From Diospyros lotus (lineage: Eukaryota > Streptophyta > Magnoliopsida > Ericales > Ebenaceae), in contig NC_068346.1 of assembly GCF_014633365.1 (NCBI RefSeq), forward strand, positions 13,661,030-13,725,029: DNA of 64,000 nucleotides, read 5' to 3'. The notes beneath the pieces are model-generated. The model saw nothing but the letters and a program-made list of their open reading frames with translations, searched no databases and had not been told where the DNA came from. Positions 1-11,799 of the stretch are shown here, one piece after another (position 1 is the stretch's first letter; every line of letters begins with the position of its first letter). The translations under genes were made by a program, and so were the position numbers.

Positions 1-1022
1 ACGGCGGAAACGGAAGGAACAAAAGGAAGCGGCTATTGGAGGATTTGAAGATTTAGCAGGGACTTTGGATGCGCAAGGACTTGGGCGGCAGAACAATGAA
101 GCAGTGATGGAACTTAAAGGCTGCGCAAGCAAGGGACGCACGCAATCGTAGCCAGTGACACAGCGGATGCAGGCGGCAGAAGCTCCGGCACCCAGATCTG
201 TTCCAGATCTGGGCATAGGAAATTTGTTTCTTCTTCTTTCATATTTAATTAATTCTCCTATGTTCCTAATGTCATTTTGGATTTTAATTAATTTTGTCAT
301 GAACTAATTTATTAAACTAAGGCCATGTATTGGCCAAAACTATGATGATGCATTTTTCATAAATTTATGTGATTGAATAAATTGTGTTATGTTGAGTTGT
401 GTGGTATGGGATTTAATGTGTGTGAATAATTGACTACTATTTACATGATTTGATGCCTAATCTTGAGACCAAAATGAGATAGTTTAGGGATTGCATCGTA
501 GGTACCATACACTATAAAGTAAAATCGACTAGAAATAGAATTCGGTTTCTTTGTGCGGCTTTTAGCGATATGCTAGGAATTTCACAAATTGTAATGCGTT
601 TTCATTTAATTAAACTTTCATAGAAATATAAGAAGTTATTAAATGAGAATAGACTCGTTATAACCTATAAATAGGGTAACAAATGCATTAGGAGATTTCG
701 CTGTCGCATACTCAATTTATCAATTCATTCGCATGAAAATATACGATTTGCATTGCATAGTTAGGTTCATAATGTGTCTTAGTTATTAAAATCCATTAAT
801 TTCTTTGATTCAAGTTTCCTTCGAAAATTAATTTTATTTTATTAATCTAATTAATTTATTATTTTTCCTGTTCTTTATTAAATCTAAAATTTTTATTATC
901 TAAATAATAAAGAAAATTTATAAATTTGGTATTTGAAATCTTTTCTCGTGAGAACGATATTCTTACTTACTATTATATTACTTGTTCGACCCGTACACTT
1001 GCGGTATATTTTAGGGTGATCA
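1..1022 (+). mobile_element. Partial LTR-like sequence at left edge
   Basis: The right-hand part of a long AT-rich LTR-like sequence that begins outside the window. It shares a distinctive block (GCACCCAGATCT, short spacer, AGATCTGGG, then an AAATTTSTTCTTCT-like run) and a similar 3' end (TCTCGTGRGA..., then ...GTGATCA) with the solo LTR at 15028-16500 read on the minus strand. No reading frame is convincing. The end at about 1022 is inferred from that comparison, and the family is not identified. Confidence 0.4.
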
Positions 1023-1701
1023 CGTGGCATTATAACAATTGTGAGGGCTACCAACCTAGCTAATAACCCATGTGTTGTGCTTCTTTACAAATTTTCCTCG
1101 TTACCTCCATGGGTAACTATCGGACAATTTACACTTAACATACTATAATTTAGTAATGGAACATATGACGACATATGCACAACGACCATGAATTGACAAG
1201 TATTTCCACTCGGACGAGTTCGCGTGTTTGGAATACGTAGCACCATATTAGTCCATACTATCTCATCAACCCAATAAGCATTTAGGAATTCTAGTGTTGG
1301 GGCTAGGACACATCAAACAAACACATCGCCAATATCTACATCAACACCATTTGATCCTTTATTGAGTCCATTCCCATCATCTAATTGACCATCAACATCA
1401 CAATCCTTTTTTGTTGCGTGTGCTGCCTTAGTTACATCTATGTCATCTTTGTCTTTGTCATTGGTTTCATCAAATTCATCCTGATTGAGGGGTACAGCTC
1501 CTTAACCCACCACATCAGGTACTTCTTCCTGTTGCACTATTCTCTCAACCACGTAGTAATTTTTGTCAAAGTTATTACATGGTCTGCTAGGCTCCTAGTG
1601 ATATATGAAAGGTGAAACCAACCTAACATTCTTTATTAGAGACCACAAATTGGATGGTTCATGTATCCTTAGGTTGTCCATTCTATCCCAGAGATTGTCT
1701 G
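1023..1701. other. Unassigned sequence between LTRs
   Basis: No gene, RNA or repeat is recognised here. Reading frames are short and lack domain-like composition. Its right end is the target-site duplication copy GTCTG (1697-1701) of the solo LTR that follows, so this stretch and 4060 onward were once contiguous. Confidence 0.4.
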
Positions 1702-4059
1702 TATAACACCCCACTTTCTCGAGTGTTTATAACTTAAGAAATTTTGGCTATTTTTTTTTTTAAATAACTCATCATGATATAACTCCAAAATTTTTCTACT
1801 ACCTGTCTATCATTAGCTTACTTATACACTATATATGCTAGGCTAGGTATTCATCAAAAATGGAAGCAAGAATCGAACCTAAACATACATCGAGACATAA
1901 CAACATTACATGACCATTCCTTAAACATCCTCAATATTACAAATTGATTCGCCGATGAAACATAAGTTCATATCATGATAGAAAATATAACATGACTGAT
2001 ACATGTTTGGATTTTCATACAGAAACCAAAATGCAAAAATAACTTTATTGCATCCATGACGCCTTGAGTCGTTACATTTCATCCATTTTTGTGCCCTTAC
2101 TACAAATCTCATCTAGAACGTTTGAATGTTCCAGGGGCAAGACCCATATTAAATATTGAATTATCTAAGTAAGGGTACATCATTTAATGCACGTGTATGA
2201 ATGCAATGCACATATCATTATTACTCTATGTTTGGGTCGGCCACACCCAACTGTTACCCGCCATTTTTACAGTCTCCCTGCCAGACCGAAGTGTATGGGT
2301 GCACTATTGGCAAAGCAACGGCGTCAGGCCCTAATCCCAAACTCATGCAATGTATAACTGTAAATTTCATTGTGCTCATACATATTTCATCATCAATACA
2401 TGTAAATGGAATCTACATGACATGTTCACATCAAAACATGACAACATGATAAAACCATTTACATAAAATCAGATTTTTTGGTCGAACCACTTACCTTCTC
2501 AAGCTTATCGAGTTACCTCGATATTCGCATCTTGCCTCGAAATACGTGTTGACCTAAAAAAAAGTGCGAATCTCCAAATTCTATAGCCAAATATTCTCCT
2601 GATCAATAAATATTCCACCAAATCAACATTTTGGATTTTTCCTTTATTTATTCCTATTTTTCTAATTTTATTTATTTTTCTTCAAAATAATTCAAAATTA
2701 AATACTTTCACAACATTTTTCTCCAATTTTCCTTTGCGAAAATTCATAAGATTGCGTTCCTACTTTCCTAAAATTTTCTTGGAATTTTTCTCAAATTCCT
2801 CATATTTTTCCTATTTTCCCTATACCTTATTTCTCTTAAAATAAAAACTCCTCAACATTTTTTTTTCCCATTGTTTCTTCACAATAACTCATAAAAATAT
2901 TATTCCTATTTTACTAATTTTTTTTGGAATTTTTTCAATTTTTTTCCTTTTTTTTTCATTTTTTTCTTTCTTTTTTTTTCTTTCTAGAAATCTCTTACTT
3001 CACGCGCCTAACGCGCGCATGCACCCCACGCATTTTTCTGGTGAGCCTACTCGCTGTCGGCGATTACCCAACCTCTTTTTTCCTCTAATTTCTTCTAACT
3101 TCTTGATTTCCTCAACCTATTGGACACAATGGCACGCCTTATATGTCGAAACGACTGACTGAGCACCCCTAAATGGCCGATTACAACCTCGGCTCCGGCG
3201 ACTTGGCCTATTTTCCGGTGACCCCCAAAACCCCTCCAAATCACTTCAAAAACCCATGAAATTTACCAGAAATAATCCTTGCAACCTCAGGAACAAAATC
3301 CCTTTAACCATTCATCTCGATTCTTCCTAAAACCACCGATTTAGAAGTCCAATTTTTTTTTTACAAAACTCGGCCATAACCCGGTTATTTATAGTCGTTT
3401 CCAATCGATTTTTCAACCAATTAGGTCACCCCACGTCGTCGGACCTACTCCTAGGGTCATAAATCGACAATGGGACGCCAAATGACCGGCAGCCAACTGG
3501 CTTTCCCGATTTTCTGGCATGTGTTTCATGCCCAAATTGTAGTTTGGTCCTTCCTCTTTCACCTCCTATCACTTTTGTCCCTTTTCCCTCAAGTCCTTAG
3601 GGTTTTTTTGAAAATTATCCTTAGTCCCTTGACTATGAAAAATTACACTTTATTCCAAAATAATTACACTTAAACCCCTGAATTTATATTTAATCACAAT
3701 TCCTTTTGTTTTTCTCCGAAACCATCTAAAGGGTTTTTCCTTACATAAAACTGGAGCCCCTTCAGGCTTTTGTTGACTTCTCGGAAGTTTCCTACGATAA
3801 TTCGATTTTTTAGCCCGAAACTTAGCTGTACCTAAAATTCTCCGATTTGGTTTCTTTCAGTGTCAAAAATCCTACTTTAAATCACTTGCCATAGATATGC
3901 CTTTCTTTTTGGTGTTTATATCCCAGGTATTTCCCTCCATTGATTCGATTGACCAAAATTGACAATCTGTTTCCTAAATCTTTAAATACGACTATTCTAA
4001 CGTTATGAAATAACAAAATATGTTATATATACTATTCATTTCAAATATGGGGTCTTATA
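1702..4059 (-). mobile_element. Solo LTR of a Ty3/gypsy-type element
   Basis: A 2358-bp sequence with inverted terminal motifs (TATAACACCCC at the left, GGGGTCTTATA at the right) flanked by perfect 5-bp duplications GTCTG (1697-1701 and 4060-4064). Read on the minus strand it starts TATAAGACCCC and has a TATAAATA box (about 3389-3396). It also carries a block like CTTCCGAGAAGTCAACARAAGCCTG that recurs in the gypsy LTR at 12670 and more weakly at 18128. Both TG/CA ends have become TA, as expected from deamination of methylated cytosines. No internal coding region is present, so it is a solo LTR left by LTR-LTR recombination. Confidence 0.85.
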
Positions 4060-4330
4060 GTCTGGCCTTAACATTATCAAATCCATTAGTGATGCGAGTA
4101 GGAAGTCATGCATTAGGTTGATTAGTAGTTTATTGGCTATAATGGGAGCCCATATATCCCTTAGTTTCATGGACAGCTAATGGCCTTGCTGAGGGACGTG
4201 TCATTGGTAATCTGAAACCTCATGTGTGCTATCTATTTCGTAACTTGGCCTTTAATTAGATATTATACTGGTTAATGTTAATTGTTGTTATATTATAGAC
4301 CAAAGCCAAGAAATCATCTCCCCCGATCCA

Positions 4331-4462
4331 CCTCAAACATTGCACTATCTTTATCATATCTGGAATTATCCCTAGAATTGACCCATTGCCAATCGACCTT
4401 AAATATTGCATTATCTCCATTGTACGTGGAATTATCCCCAGAACTGATCCACTCCTTGTTCT
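4331..4462. repeat. Diverged 66-bp tandem duplication
   Basis: Two adjacent copies (4331-4396 and 4397-4462) share the order CCTYAAAYATTGCAYTATCT, TGGAATTATCCC, AGAAYTGAYCCA at the same spacing. The copies differ at many positions, so the duplication is old. Confidence 0.7.
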
Positions 4463-5572
4463 AGTAATATTGAATTGTAAGGGGTTGGTTGTCCATACCT
4501 ATCCAAAAACCATGTACAGAGTAAGTATTGACAACTAATGATATATATGGTACCTAGTTTAAACGGTTATAAAATTATAAATATATCATATTTATGTCAT
4601 ATTTACAAAATAATCAACTAGATCCCTAATCAAATAGCTATAAATTGAATTCCCAAATCAAATAACCCCAAATCAAGAAACCCAAAAATAAAAAATCTAA
4701 ATCAAATAACCTTAATTGCAAACCCTAAATCAAATACCCAAATTGGAAACCTTATATAAAACAACCGCAATGGCAAGCTCTAAATCAAAATCCCCCAATT
4801 GCAAAACCTTTCATCAATTTCCCTAAGTGCAAACCTTAAATCTAACTTTGGTAAAGCAAATGGGCTCAAAGGTACCTGACTTCAGCAACAACAAGGAATG
4901 ACTCGTGGCTAGAAAGATGCTGACATGAAGCCCACATGGTTGCCGACGGGTGATGATGACGGAGCATCTATGCCATTGCAGTTCATCCAATTGTCATCGT
5001 TGTCATTTCCTTCCAATCATTGTTGTAAGGTCGTGCCTTCGGTTTAGTCGTCGACAAGGGGATTCACCAGCAAAAGCAAAGGCTACAACGCCAACAAGAT
5101 GGAATAAGGCCTTTGCAATTGTCAATGATATTAAAGATGGAGAGACGTGAGATCGAGATTGAATTTGACCCTCAACCTTACAAGTTTAAATGCATGGGCA
5201 ATGACATAACAGGATTAGTTTTTAAACTCACTACTTATCACAGCGGACTTAACTCACTACTCAAACTAGTGATTTATTAAGCCTCAATCTCAATAGGTCA
5301 AGTGTAAGTGGGAGAGAAAAACTCGCCATCTCCCAGTCATGAATTTTCCTTACCCAAGTGCCCCTAGTGACATGATAAGTTTGTAGCATTATCTTAAACA
5401 GTTTGAAATTAGTAACATTTTTAAATAATTTAAAAATATCATTCTTTTTAAAAATTTCTCTTTCTTTACAAATTATTAACTAGTTTTAAAAATTACACAC
5501 TTTAAGAAATATAAAAATATTATTATTTAAAAAAATATTAAAAGTAAATAACGTCAACATGTAACATTATCA

Positions 5573-5599
5573 ATATATATATATATATATATATATATA
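5573..5599. repeat. (AT)n microsatellite
   Basis: An uninterrupted AT dinucleotide run of about 27 bp. Confidence 0.9.
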
Positions 5600-5982
5600 A
5601 TAAAGCAAGGAGATAGTAAGCACATGCTTGAATCAAGTGATCTTATATGCACAACACAATTGCACATTTCAGGCAAGGCAAGAAAAGTTAGAAGTTGTAC
5701 TCCTAAGTTTCAACTTTCGCTAAAAATACATTAAGAGAATCTAAGTCTAGAATCACATGTGATGCTCCCCCACATGATATTATCATATGCTCCTCTTCCA
5801 ACCAATTCTAGCTATCAATACATTCAATATTTATACGATGGTAACATACATCATTTACTTGCTATTCTAATTTGCATGTCAAACCACCACTCCATCACCT
5901 ACTAGTCATGCAACAATCCTTCAATCTGCAGTAGTCCCCAAATTTTGATTGTTTCATATATCTATCTATTTTGAATCTTTCT

Positions 5983-7694
5983 TGTTGTTATTAGTTTGTA
6001 TTAAGTCAATCTAAGTCATGTGCAATAGCTTTGTCTATAGTTGATTATCTAATTGTATAAGTCATGTAATGCGTGTAGCTTGTTGTACAAGTGTGTGGAG
6101 CCTCAAGTAGTTAGTTAGAAAGTTTGTTATAACAGAATCTTGTAACTGCTTGAGTTCTTGTAAACCACCTATTAAGCTCAAGGATAGATAAATAAGATTT
6201 TGATGATAACAAAAATTAATATAAATTTATGTCAACTAAATTCTTGCAATGAGTTTTTTATTCATTGTATATATACATCTTCAATTGACTGATAATTTAT
6301 CTAAGTTGATTGAAATGAGGAAATATATTTTTCTTTCGGAGATATGCCATTTAGGTCTACTGAAGTTATTTTTTGATTGACCGAAGTTGGCCAGAATGTT
6401 GGTCTCATGTCTTAGGTCGAGCTAAGCTCTGACCAAAGTTATGATTTTGGTCACTAGACAACTTCGGTCAACTAAAGTTATTCTTTCAGTCGACCAAAGG
6501 CTAACGGTTGTTTTTGAATGTCGTGTTTTTCGCATGTTTTTATATTATACACGAAGTGTATAATTTTTCAAATGTAATTTCATCTTGTTCTTGAAAGTCA
6601 TAGATTTATTCTCTCTTACTAATTATATAATTTATTAGTAGAGAAAAATGATTCTTCAACCCTCACAAATTGATTTTTGTATTGAAATCTCTGATCTATT
6701 TTTAAGTTGTCAACAGATGCTAGCTAGAGATGAAGAATCTAAAGATTTCCTTGAAATTCAAATGTTGTTTCATCCTTTCTATGTAACAATTATTTTTTCT
6801 AATATTATGGATAAATAGAATGTGAGTATGAAGAAGAAGACATAGAGAAATACAATACAGTGAACAAACTTGACAAAAGCATTCAAACAATGGTGAGAAG
6901 GTTCGAGTGTTGTAGGTTTGCTTGCTAGTAGAATTCTCAAATTATTGGTAACTTGTTTGAGATTGTTTTTGCTATAAGTTTGTTATTGTTACTCACCTAT
7001 TGTGAGGAGATTGTATTTGTTAGTTGTGTGTTAGTGATTATTGCTTAAGGCAAGAGATTATACGTTGGTTCTTGTTCCAATTAAAAGCTAGAATTGATTC
7101 TCCCTAGTGGAATCTCAAGCTAAATCTTGAGAGCCTCAAGCTTAGTCTTAAGAGAGAGAACTAAGTTCTTTGAAAAGTCGAACCTCTATAAAAAATTCTC
7201 TTATTCCTTGTGGTTGATTGTTTTAAATTTTCATATACTTACTAAATCACATTTTTTTTAGATTACAAAAATCAAGAGTTTTCAACAAGAGCAAAATTTA
7301 TTAATTTTTGAAAAACCCAATTCATTCCCTCCCCCCCCCCCCTCCTTTTGGGTATTTATATGGGCAACACCACCGCTATGAGCTATATATAGTTGGTTGG
7401 CATTCATTCAGGCACAAACAAATTAAGCAAGATCTAAAGAGAAAAGTCTAGATTAGATAACACTTTGAAATCTCAGAGAAAAAACCTTTGTGGAGCCATT
7501 GTACTGATTCATTCAAGATAGTGAATTTGGCCCTCATTTCAATCTGGATGTAGGTTTATCAGTCGCTCTGATGTTCTAAACTAGGATAAATCTTAGCCTT
7601 CTATGTTCTATTCTTCTTACTCAAATTCTTTATTTCATAATCTTTTCTTGTGTGAATATTGTTGTGATCCATTCGAGATTCTCCTTGATCAACA
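5983..7694 (+). mobile_element. 5' LTR of the copia element
   Basis: It matches the 3' LTR at 21118-21621 over its full length once the insert at 6170-7374 is removed. That gives an original LTR of about 507 bp, close to the 504 bp of the 3' copy. It ends TTGATCAACA, followed by a primer-binding site resembling the initiator-Met complement. Confidence 0.8.
6170..7369 (+). mobile_element. Solo LTR (copia type) inside another copia LTR
   Basis: A 1200-bp insert starting TATTAAGCTCAAGG (TG mutated to TA) and ending TATGGGCAACA. It is flanked by perfect 5-bp duplications CCACC (6165-6169 and 7370-7374). The 3' LTR of the host element lacks the insert at the equivalent point. The start and end resemble LTRs of SIRE/Maximus-like copia elements; this clade call is inference from the terminal words only. 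It includes a C-rich run at 7330-7342. Confidence 0.88.
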
Positions 7695-7778
7695 ATATGG
7701 TATTAGAGCTAAAGGTTATATAGCTGGGAAATCAAGAATCACCATCAAGGGACATCACCAAGGTTTTGATCTATAGAA

Positions 7779-8071
7779 ATGGCATCATCATCATCCACGA
7801 CCAAATATGACATTGAGAAATTCACTAGAAAAAATGATTTTATATGGTGGAAAATGAAGATGCGCACTTGCCTTGCTTGGGAATATTGGACTAGAGGAAG
7901 CTCTCAGATGGGAGGTCAAGATGCCTGCAGATTATACTATAAAAAAGAAGAAAGAGATAATAAAGAAAGCCTATAATATACTTTGATCCTAAGCTTAGGA
8001 GATAAAGTGTTGAGAGAGGTGTCAAAGATGAAGACTGTAGGGAAAATTTGGCTTAAACTGGAAAGCTTATA
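7779..8071 (+). pseudogene. Copia Gag N-terminal fragment
   Basis: Starts MASSSSTTKYDIEKFTRKND, which is the usual opening of plant copia Gag proteins (KYDIEKFxGKNDFxLWxxKM). The frame stops at 7976. A further in-frame-like piece (VSKMKTVGKIWLKLESLY) runs to 8071, where gypsy LTR sequence interrupts the word normally continuing LESLYM. It lies 84 bp downstream of the LTR end. In an intact element it would form the capsid. Here it is truncated and cannot make a full Gag. Confidence 0.75.
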
Positions 8072-8950
8072 TGTAGCATCCCCAAAAAATTGGAGACAAA
8101 TAAGAATAATTAATTTGGGTGTTTGAGGATATTTTAGAATATTTGGAGATTTTTGAGAAAATACTTATTTATGATATTTTGAAGAAATAGGAAATTAAGG
8201 TGATTAATTTAATTAATTGAAAGTATTTATGAAAATAATAAAATAAAATATAGTAAAAATAAAAATAATAATGATAATAAAAGAGTTAATAAATTAAATT
8301 AAATTAATTAATATATATATATATATATTTGTATGTGTGTGTGCGTGGCCATTCTTGGCCATTTCATTTTGTGGCTTAAAAGCCACTTAAGTTGATATAT
8401 ATTAGGGAAGGCTTGGGAAGCAAGCATGGGTCTTTAAAGGCCTTAAATAAGAGTGTTCTTGAGCCTATGGGAGATGAAGAAATGGGAGAAAGATGGCAGA
8501 GGCGCTCAGCAGTGAGGACACGAGGAAATTTGAAGATTTTTAGAATTAATTCGTGATTAAAGTGATTAGGTAAGTGGGTAAAATTAATATAAATATTATA
8601 TATTTAAATTATAAATTTTATATGATTATATTATACAGTTTACAAGGTTAGAATTAATTAATTTAAGTTGCGGTTGTATTAATTATTAGGAAATGTTTTA
8701 CTTCACATCGGGAGCACAAAAGAGGCAGGAATCAGCCGATTTCAGGCAAGCTCATAACCCTCTCCTCATGTTCTTCATTTCCTGTAAGAGTCTTCGTTAT
8801 TTTTCATATTTTAAACCCTCCCTCACCGTGACTCGGTTCTACGCATTAATAATAATAATCCGCATAATAACCACTTTATGACTTATATTTTATTAATGGG
8901 TTTATTGTTAATGGATTGAGTTAAACAGTGATGTTATAGTGTCGTTCATT
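8072..8950 (+). mobile_element. Probable Ty3/gypsy LTR, family unresolved
   Basis: Starts TGTAGCATCCCC directly after copia Gag sequence, as expected for an inserted LTR. Its layout resembles the other gypsy LTRs here: an AT-rich 5' third, an (AT)n/(TG)n tract near 8311-8345, then a leader with GGGAAGCAAGC. The right boundary is not defined, because no terminal GTTACA and no target-site duplication were found. Confidence 0.5.
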
Positions 8951-8989
8951 TCGACCGTCATGGAGCCTTGAATGAATTAGCTTGTGAAA

Positions 8990-9260
8990 GATGAGATAAC
9001 TGTTAGAATGAGGGCCTAGAATGAAGGTTCTTATAGAAGGAGTTAGACTCAGGGCAGCGACGACGAATGATAGTTCTTGAAGGACTACAACGAGACTGTG
9101 CAGTTTTCACCGGATGTACCCGTGTGAGGGTCGACGTATGATGTAGGAGTAAGCCTACCATGTGATAGGGGTGATAATGACAGCTGTGTGTTGGCTGACG
9201 AAAAGAGTAGTGCCTAAGAAAAACTAATTTAATGGTCGGGTGCCGATAGTCAACTGAATT
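8990..9260 (+). pseudogene. Ty3/gypsy RNase H / integrase-linker fragment
   Basis: Degenerate sequence aligning by eye with 12055-12280. Both read like the gypsy RNase H end: QKELN-like (TAGAAGGAGTTAGACT), then RQRRxM, then FLKDY. Stops and frameshifts are present. It is a second, independent copy of this region within the cluster, so at least two gypsy elements contributed. Confidence 0.5.
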
Positions 9261-10446
9261 TGAAAAACGAAATGTGAGAATTAGTGGATTCTCGATAAAT
9301 AAGATTTCAGGTAGTGGAGCATGGCTAGTCTAAAACCTTGACAATGAATTGTGAGATGGAAGCCTCGACTCAAAGTAGAGTTCAGGTACCAAAGAATTGA
9401 TAGGTCGTATCGACCGAAAAAAGGATGATGATGATGAGACCTAGTCACCAGAGGTTGTGATTACGTTTCAATGTGCCAAATGGACCTGTGGAATCAGGTA
9501 AAATTGTCGGGGGTCAACCCGGCAAAGAGGGCTTAAAGGCATCATGAATGGTAGATTGAGAGCCATGATGGCTAAGGAAATCGAGTTCTTGGAAGATAGT
9601 TAGAACTAGATATCATGATCTGATTCAAGATTTTCGAGGATAAATCAGTTTGAGATTCTTGAGGAATTTCTTGAAAGAATTGATTGAGGATCTAAGAAAT
9701 CGTGAGGAAACTTTAGAATTTCGGGGAGAAATTCAGCGATGATTGGAGAACTGTAGGTGGCGTAAGTACCTACCTGTTTTAGTTGGTAGTATGGTTATGG
9801 ATTGTCGTCTTGAAGATCGTGCGAATCTTTGATGTGACTGGAAAAAAATCAAGTAAGGGCAAATTTGCCAGAAAAACAAGTCGCAGTAAGGGAAGTTGTA
9901 GACCTAGATCGATTGAGGATCCGAGACTCTTGATTTTGGAGAATGAAACTCTTGTATGGATAGACGAATTGGGAGATGTATAGCTGGACAATCATTAAGA
10001 TAATGTCAGCAAGTTATGAAAATAAATGAGCCTATGGATATGAGGTATAAGCACTTGCGGTCAGTGAAAGCCGTAAGAGAAATGGAAAATGACCAGGATA
10101 TATTCTCGGAAGATTTAACGGGATTATTTCTTAATTATGAAATTGCCAATGATAGCTTGAGGTTATTGGATGTTTAGCGATGTGTGACTGATTAAGGATA
10201 TGAATTATCAGGTGATAATTAAGAGCCGATATTTTTATCTCGATTTGATGAATTATTAAAATAGCTGCAAGAGGCTGAGGTAACTGACAATCAATATGCA
10301 ATCGAGGGTAAGATAATGGAATGAAACGTTAAAGTATCCAAAAAGCATAATATTCATTCCATATGTTCAAACAGTTACAGGAAATCAAATCATACAATTA
10401 CTCAAAGGAAAAAGGCAAAGCATAAAACTGATAATGATGCCAATGC
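9261..10446. other. Decayed transposon-like sequence
   Basis: No domain is recognised. The two overlapping frames near 9779-9991 are antiparallel and have no recognisable content. The segment sits between a gypsy RNase H fragment and the minus-strand LBD pseudogene. Part of it (10,320-10,446) would be the 3' flank of that pseudogene; no poly(A) tail is visible there. Confidence 0.3.
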
Positions 10447-11022
10447 TCAGTGAGGACGACGGTCGCCAAACACGACAGGTCCCAGCTCATCGATGTCATC
10501 TGGGGGTGGCATCTGGCTACTGCTGGCTTTACCAGGGTAAGGTGGAAGAGTAGCCTCTGAGAAACTAGGATGAGGGACATCCTCTAGGACGATAGGAAGA
10601 TCGAAATTCCAGCTCGGGTTTTGATCAAATTGAGGAATAGGTTGGGGATACAAAGAATAATATGCGAATAATGAATCTTGCAAATAAGCTCGATAAGCCT
10701 GCAACTCACTAACCTGCTGCTAAAGGGCAAAAATGTGAGATACACAGCCATAGACAGGATCTTGAAGCCGGGCTTGAGCTTCAAAGAGGAGTGTATCAGA
10801 AGCCCAAAATCGGTCGCTGACCGGAAGCGAAGCTAGGATGTTGACGGCATTTCAGACAGTGAAAACATCACGGATGGCGACAAAACGAGCAATACCATCC
10901 TCATAACGGAAGTAAGGAGCAAAGATGTACTGTGAATTGCATCCTCTATTTAAAACTACACAGGCACCGCATCGAGACCGGGGCCTTGGTATGTTGCCCC
11001 ATGGCATGTTGTGCCTCGGCAT
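10447..11022 (-). pseudogene. LOB-domain (LBD) transcription factor pseudogene
   Basis: One reading frame, read leftward, shows a recognisable LOB domain. The zinc-finger-like C block CGACVVLNRGCNSQY should be Cx2Cx6Cx3C, but the fourth Cys is Tyr. FAPYF and an AxFxAIRxVF stretch follow. The GAS block is destroyed: an in-frame TGA at 10852-10854 replaces a residue after VFTV. Then come EAQARLQDPVYGC and a coiled-coil start HIFALQQQVSELQ. The frame resumes without a shift and ends in a Pro/Ser/Asp-rich tail of about 60 residues, with a stop at 10447. The DPVYGCVxHIFALQQQV wording resembles the class I LBD16/18/29/30 group (family knowledge). No intron is seen in the LOB region. It is embedded in gypsy-derived DNA, antisense to the pol fragments on both sides, so it may be a captured or retroposed copy. 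It is unlikely to be functional. Confidence 0.8.
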
Positions 11023-11099
11023 GATAAATTTGGATCTGGCTAAATCTAAACAAATCAGATATGGGTCAGAATAGATATGGGTCAGATCTAATGGGTTGA

Positions 11100-11760
11100 A
11101 ATAGGGATGGGTCAAACCTGAAACGGGTCGAGTCGGGTCGGGTCAGGTCGAGTCGAGTCGGGTCGGATCGACCCGGATCTGGCAGCAACGGCAGGGACGA
11201 TGACGGTCGTGGTGGCTGCCAAGGGAGGCTGAGCGATGGCCGGCAGCTGCGTGGTGGAGCAAGCGGCGACAGCGACGTGTAGGATTTGGCCGACGCGAGG
11301 GCCAATTGGGCCGGCGATAATGGCAGGGAGGAGCTGTGATCAGCGGTTAGGGCGTGGAGAAGCCGTATAGTGGCTCGTGGCCGATGGCGGAACAGGCGCT
11401 GGAGGCAGTTGCGGAGGGGGCAACGACGGTCGCCGGGGGTGGCAACGACGCTGGAAGGCGACGGCGGCGATTCGCGTGCAGGGTCGGTGCGTTGCAAAGG
11501 AATAAGAAAGAAAAAAAAATAAAAAAAGGGTAATTTTCTCTTTTTTATGGGAAAACGTGTTTTATTATTCCGGAGATTTTGGTAAAAAGAAAAAAATTAT
11601 CCGGACACGCGAAAGTTGAGTTCAGGGATTTTCAGGTAATTATAGTCCCGACCCTATGTTCAGAAACATGAAGCAATGTAGGGTTCAAAATGAAATTTTT
11701 GGGAATCAGGTTTCGAAATAGAATGCTAAGATGTTTCGAAATAAGATGTTTCGGCAAGCT
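11100..11760 (+). mobile_element. GC-rich LTR-leader-like sequence
   Basis: Contains GGGTCGAGTCGGGTCGGGTC-like repeats (11,125-11,165), then a GC-rich stretch rich in GGCGRCG words, then A-rich and AATTTTxxGG words. This is the same order as 19,000-19,740 inside the LTR starting at 18128. Open frames on both strands here reflect GC content rather than genes. It is probably an internal piece of a gypsy LTR or leader; the boundaries are uncertain. Confidence 0.4.
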
Positions 11761-11799
11761 GTTGTCAGAAGGTAGTGATGGGACACTTTGTAATAATTA

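Larger units (their letters stand above)
4060..5982. other. Non-coding stretch, no gene recognised
   Basis: No coding region is supported. It contains a diverged 66-bp tandem duplication (4331-4462), a run of irregular AAACCCTAAATCAAAT-like words (about 4620-4850) and an (AT)n tract near 5573-5599. The sequence next to 4060 is the continuation of 1023-1701 across the solo LTR. Confidence 0.4.

Noticed and set aside
11066..11497. 143-codon minus-strand frame rich in Pro, Ser and Arg
   Set aside because: Same GC-rich LTR-leader composition as 19,000-19,500, with simple GGGTCGAGTC-like repeats; no recognisable protein content.
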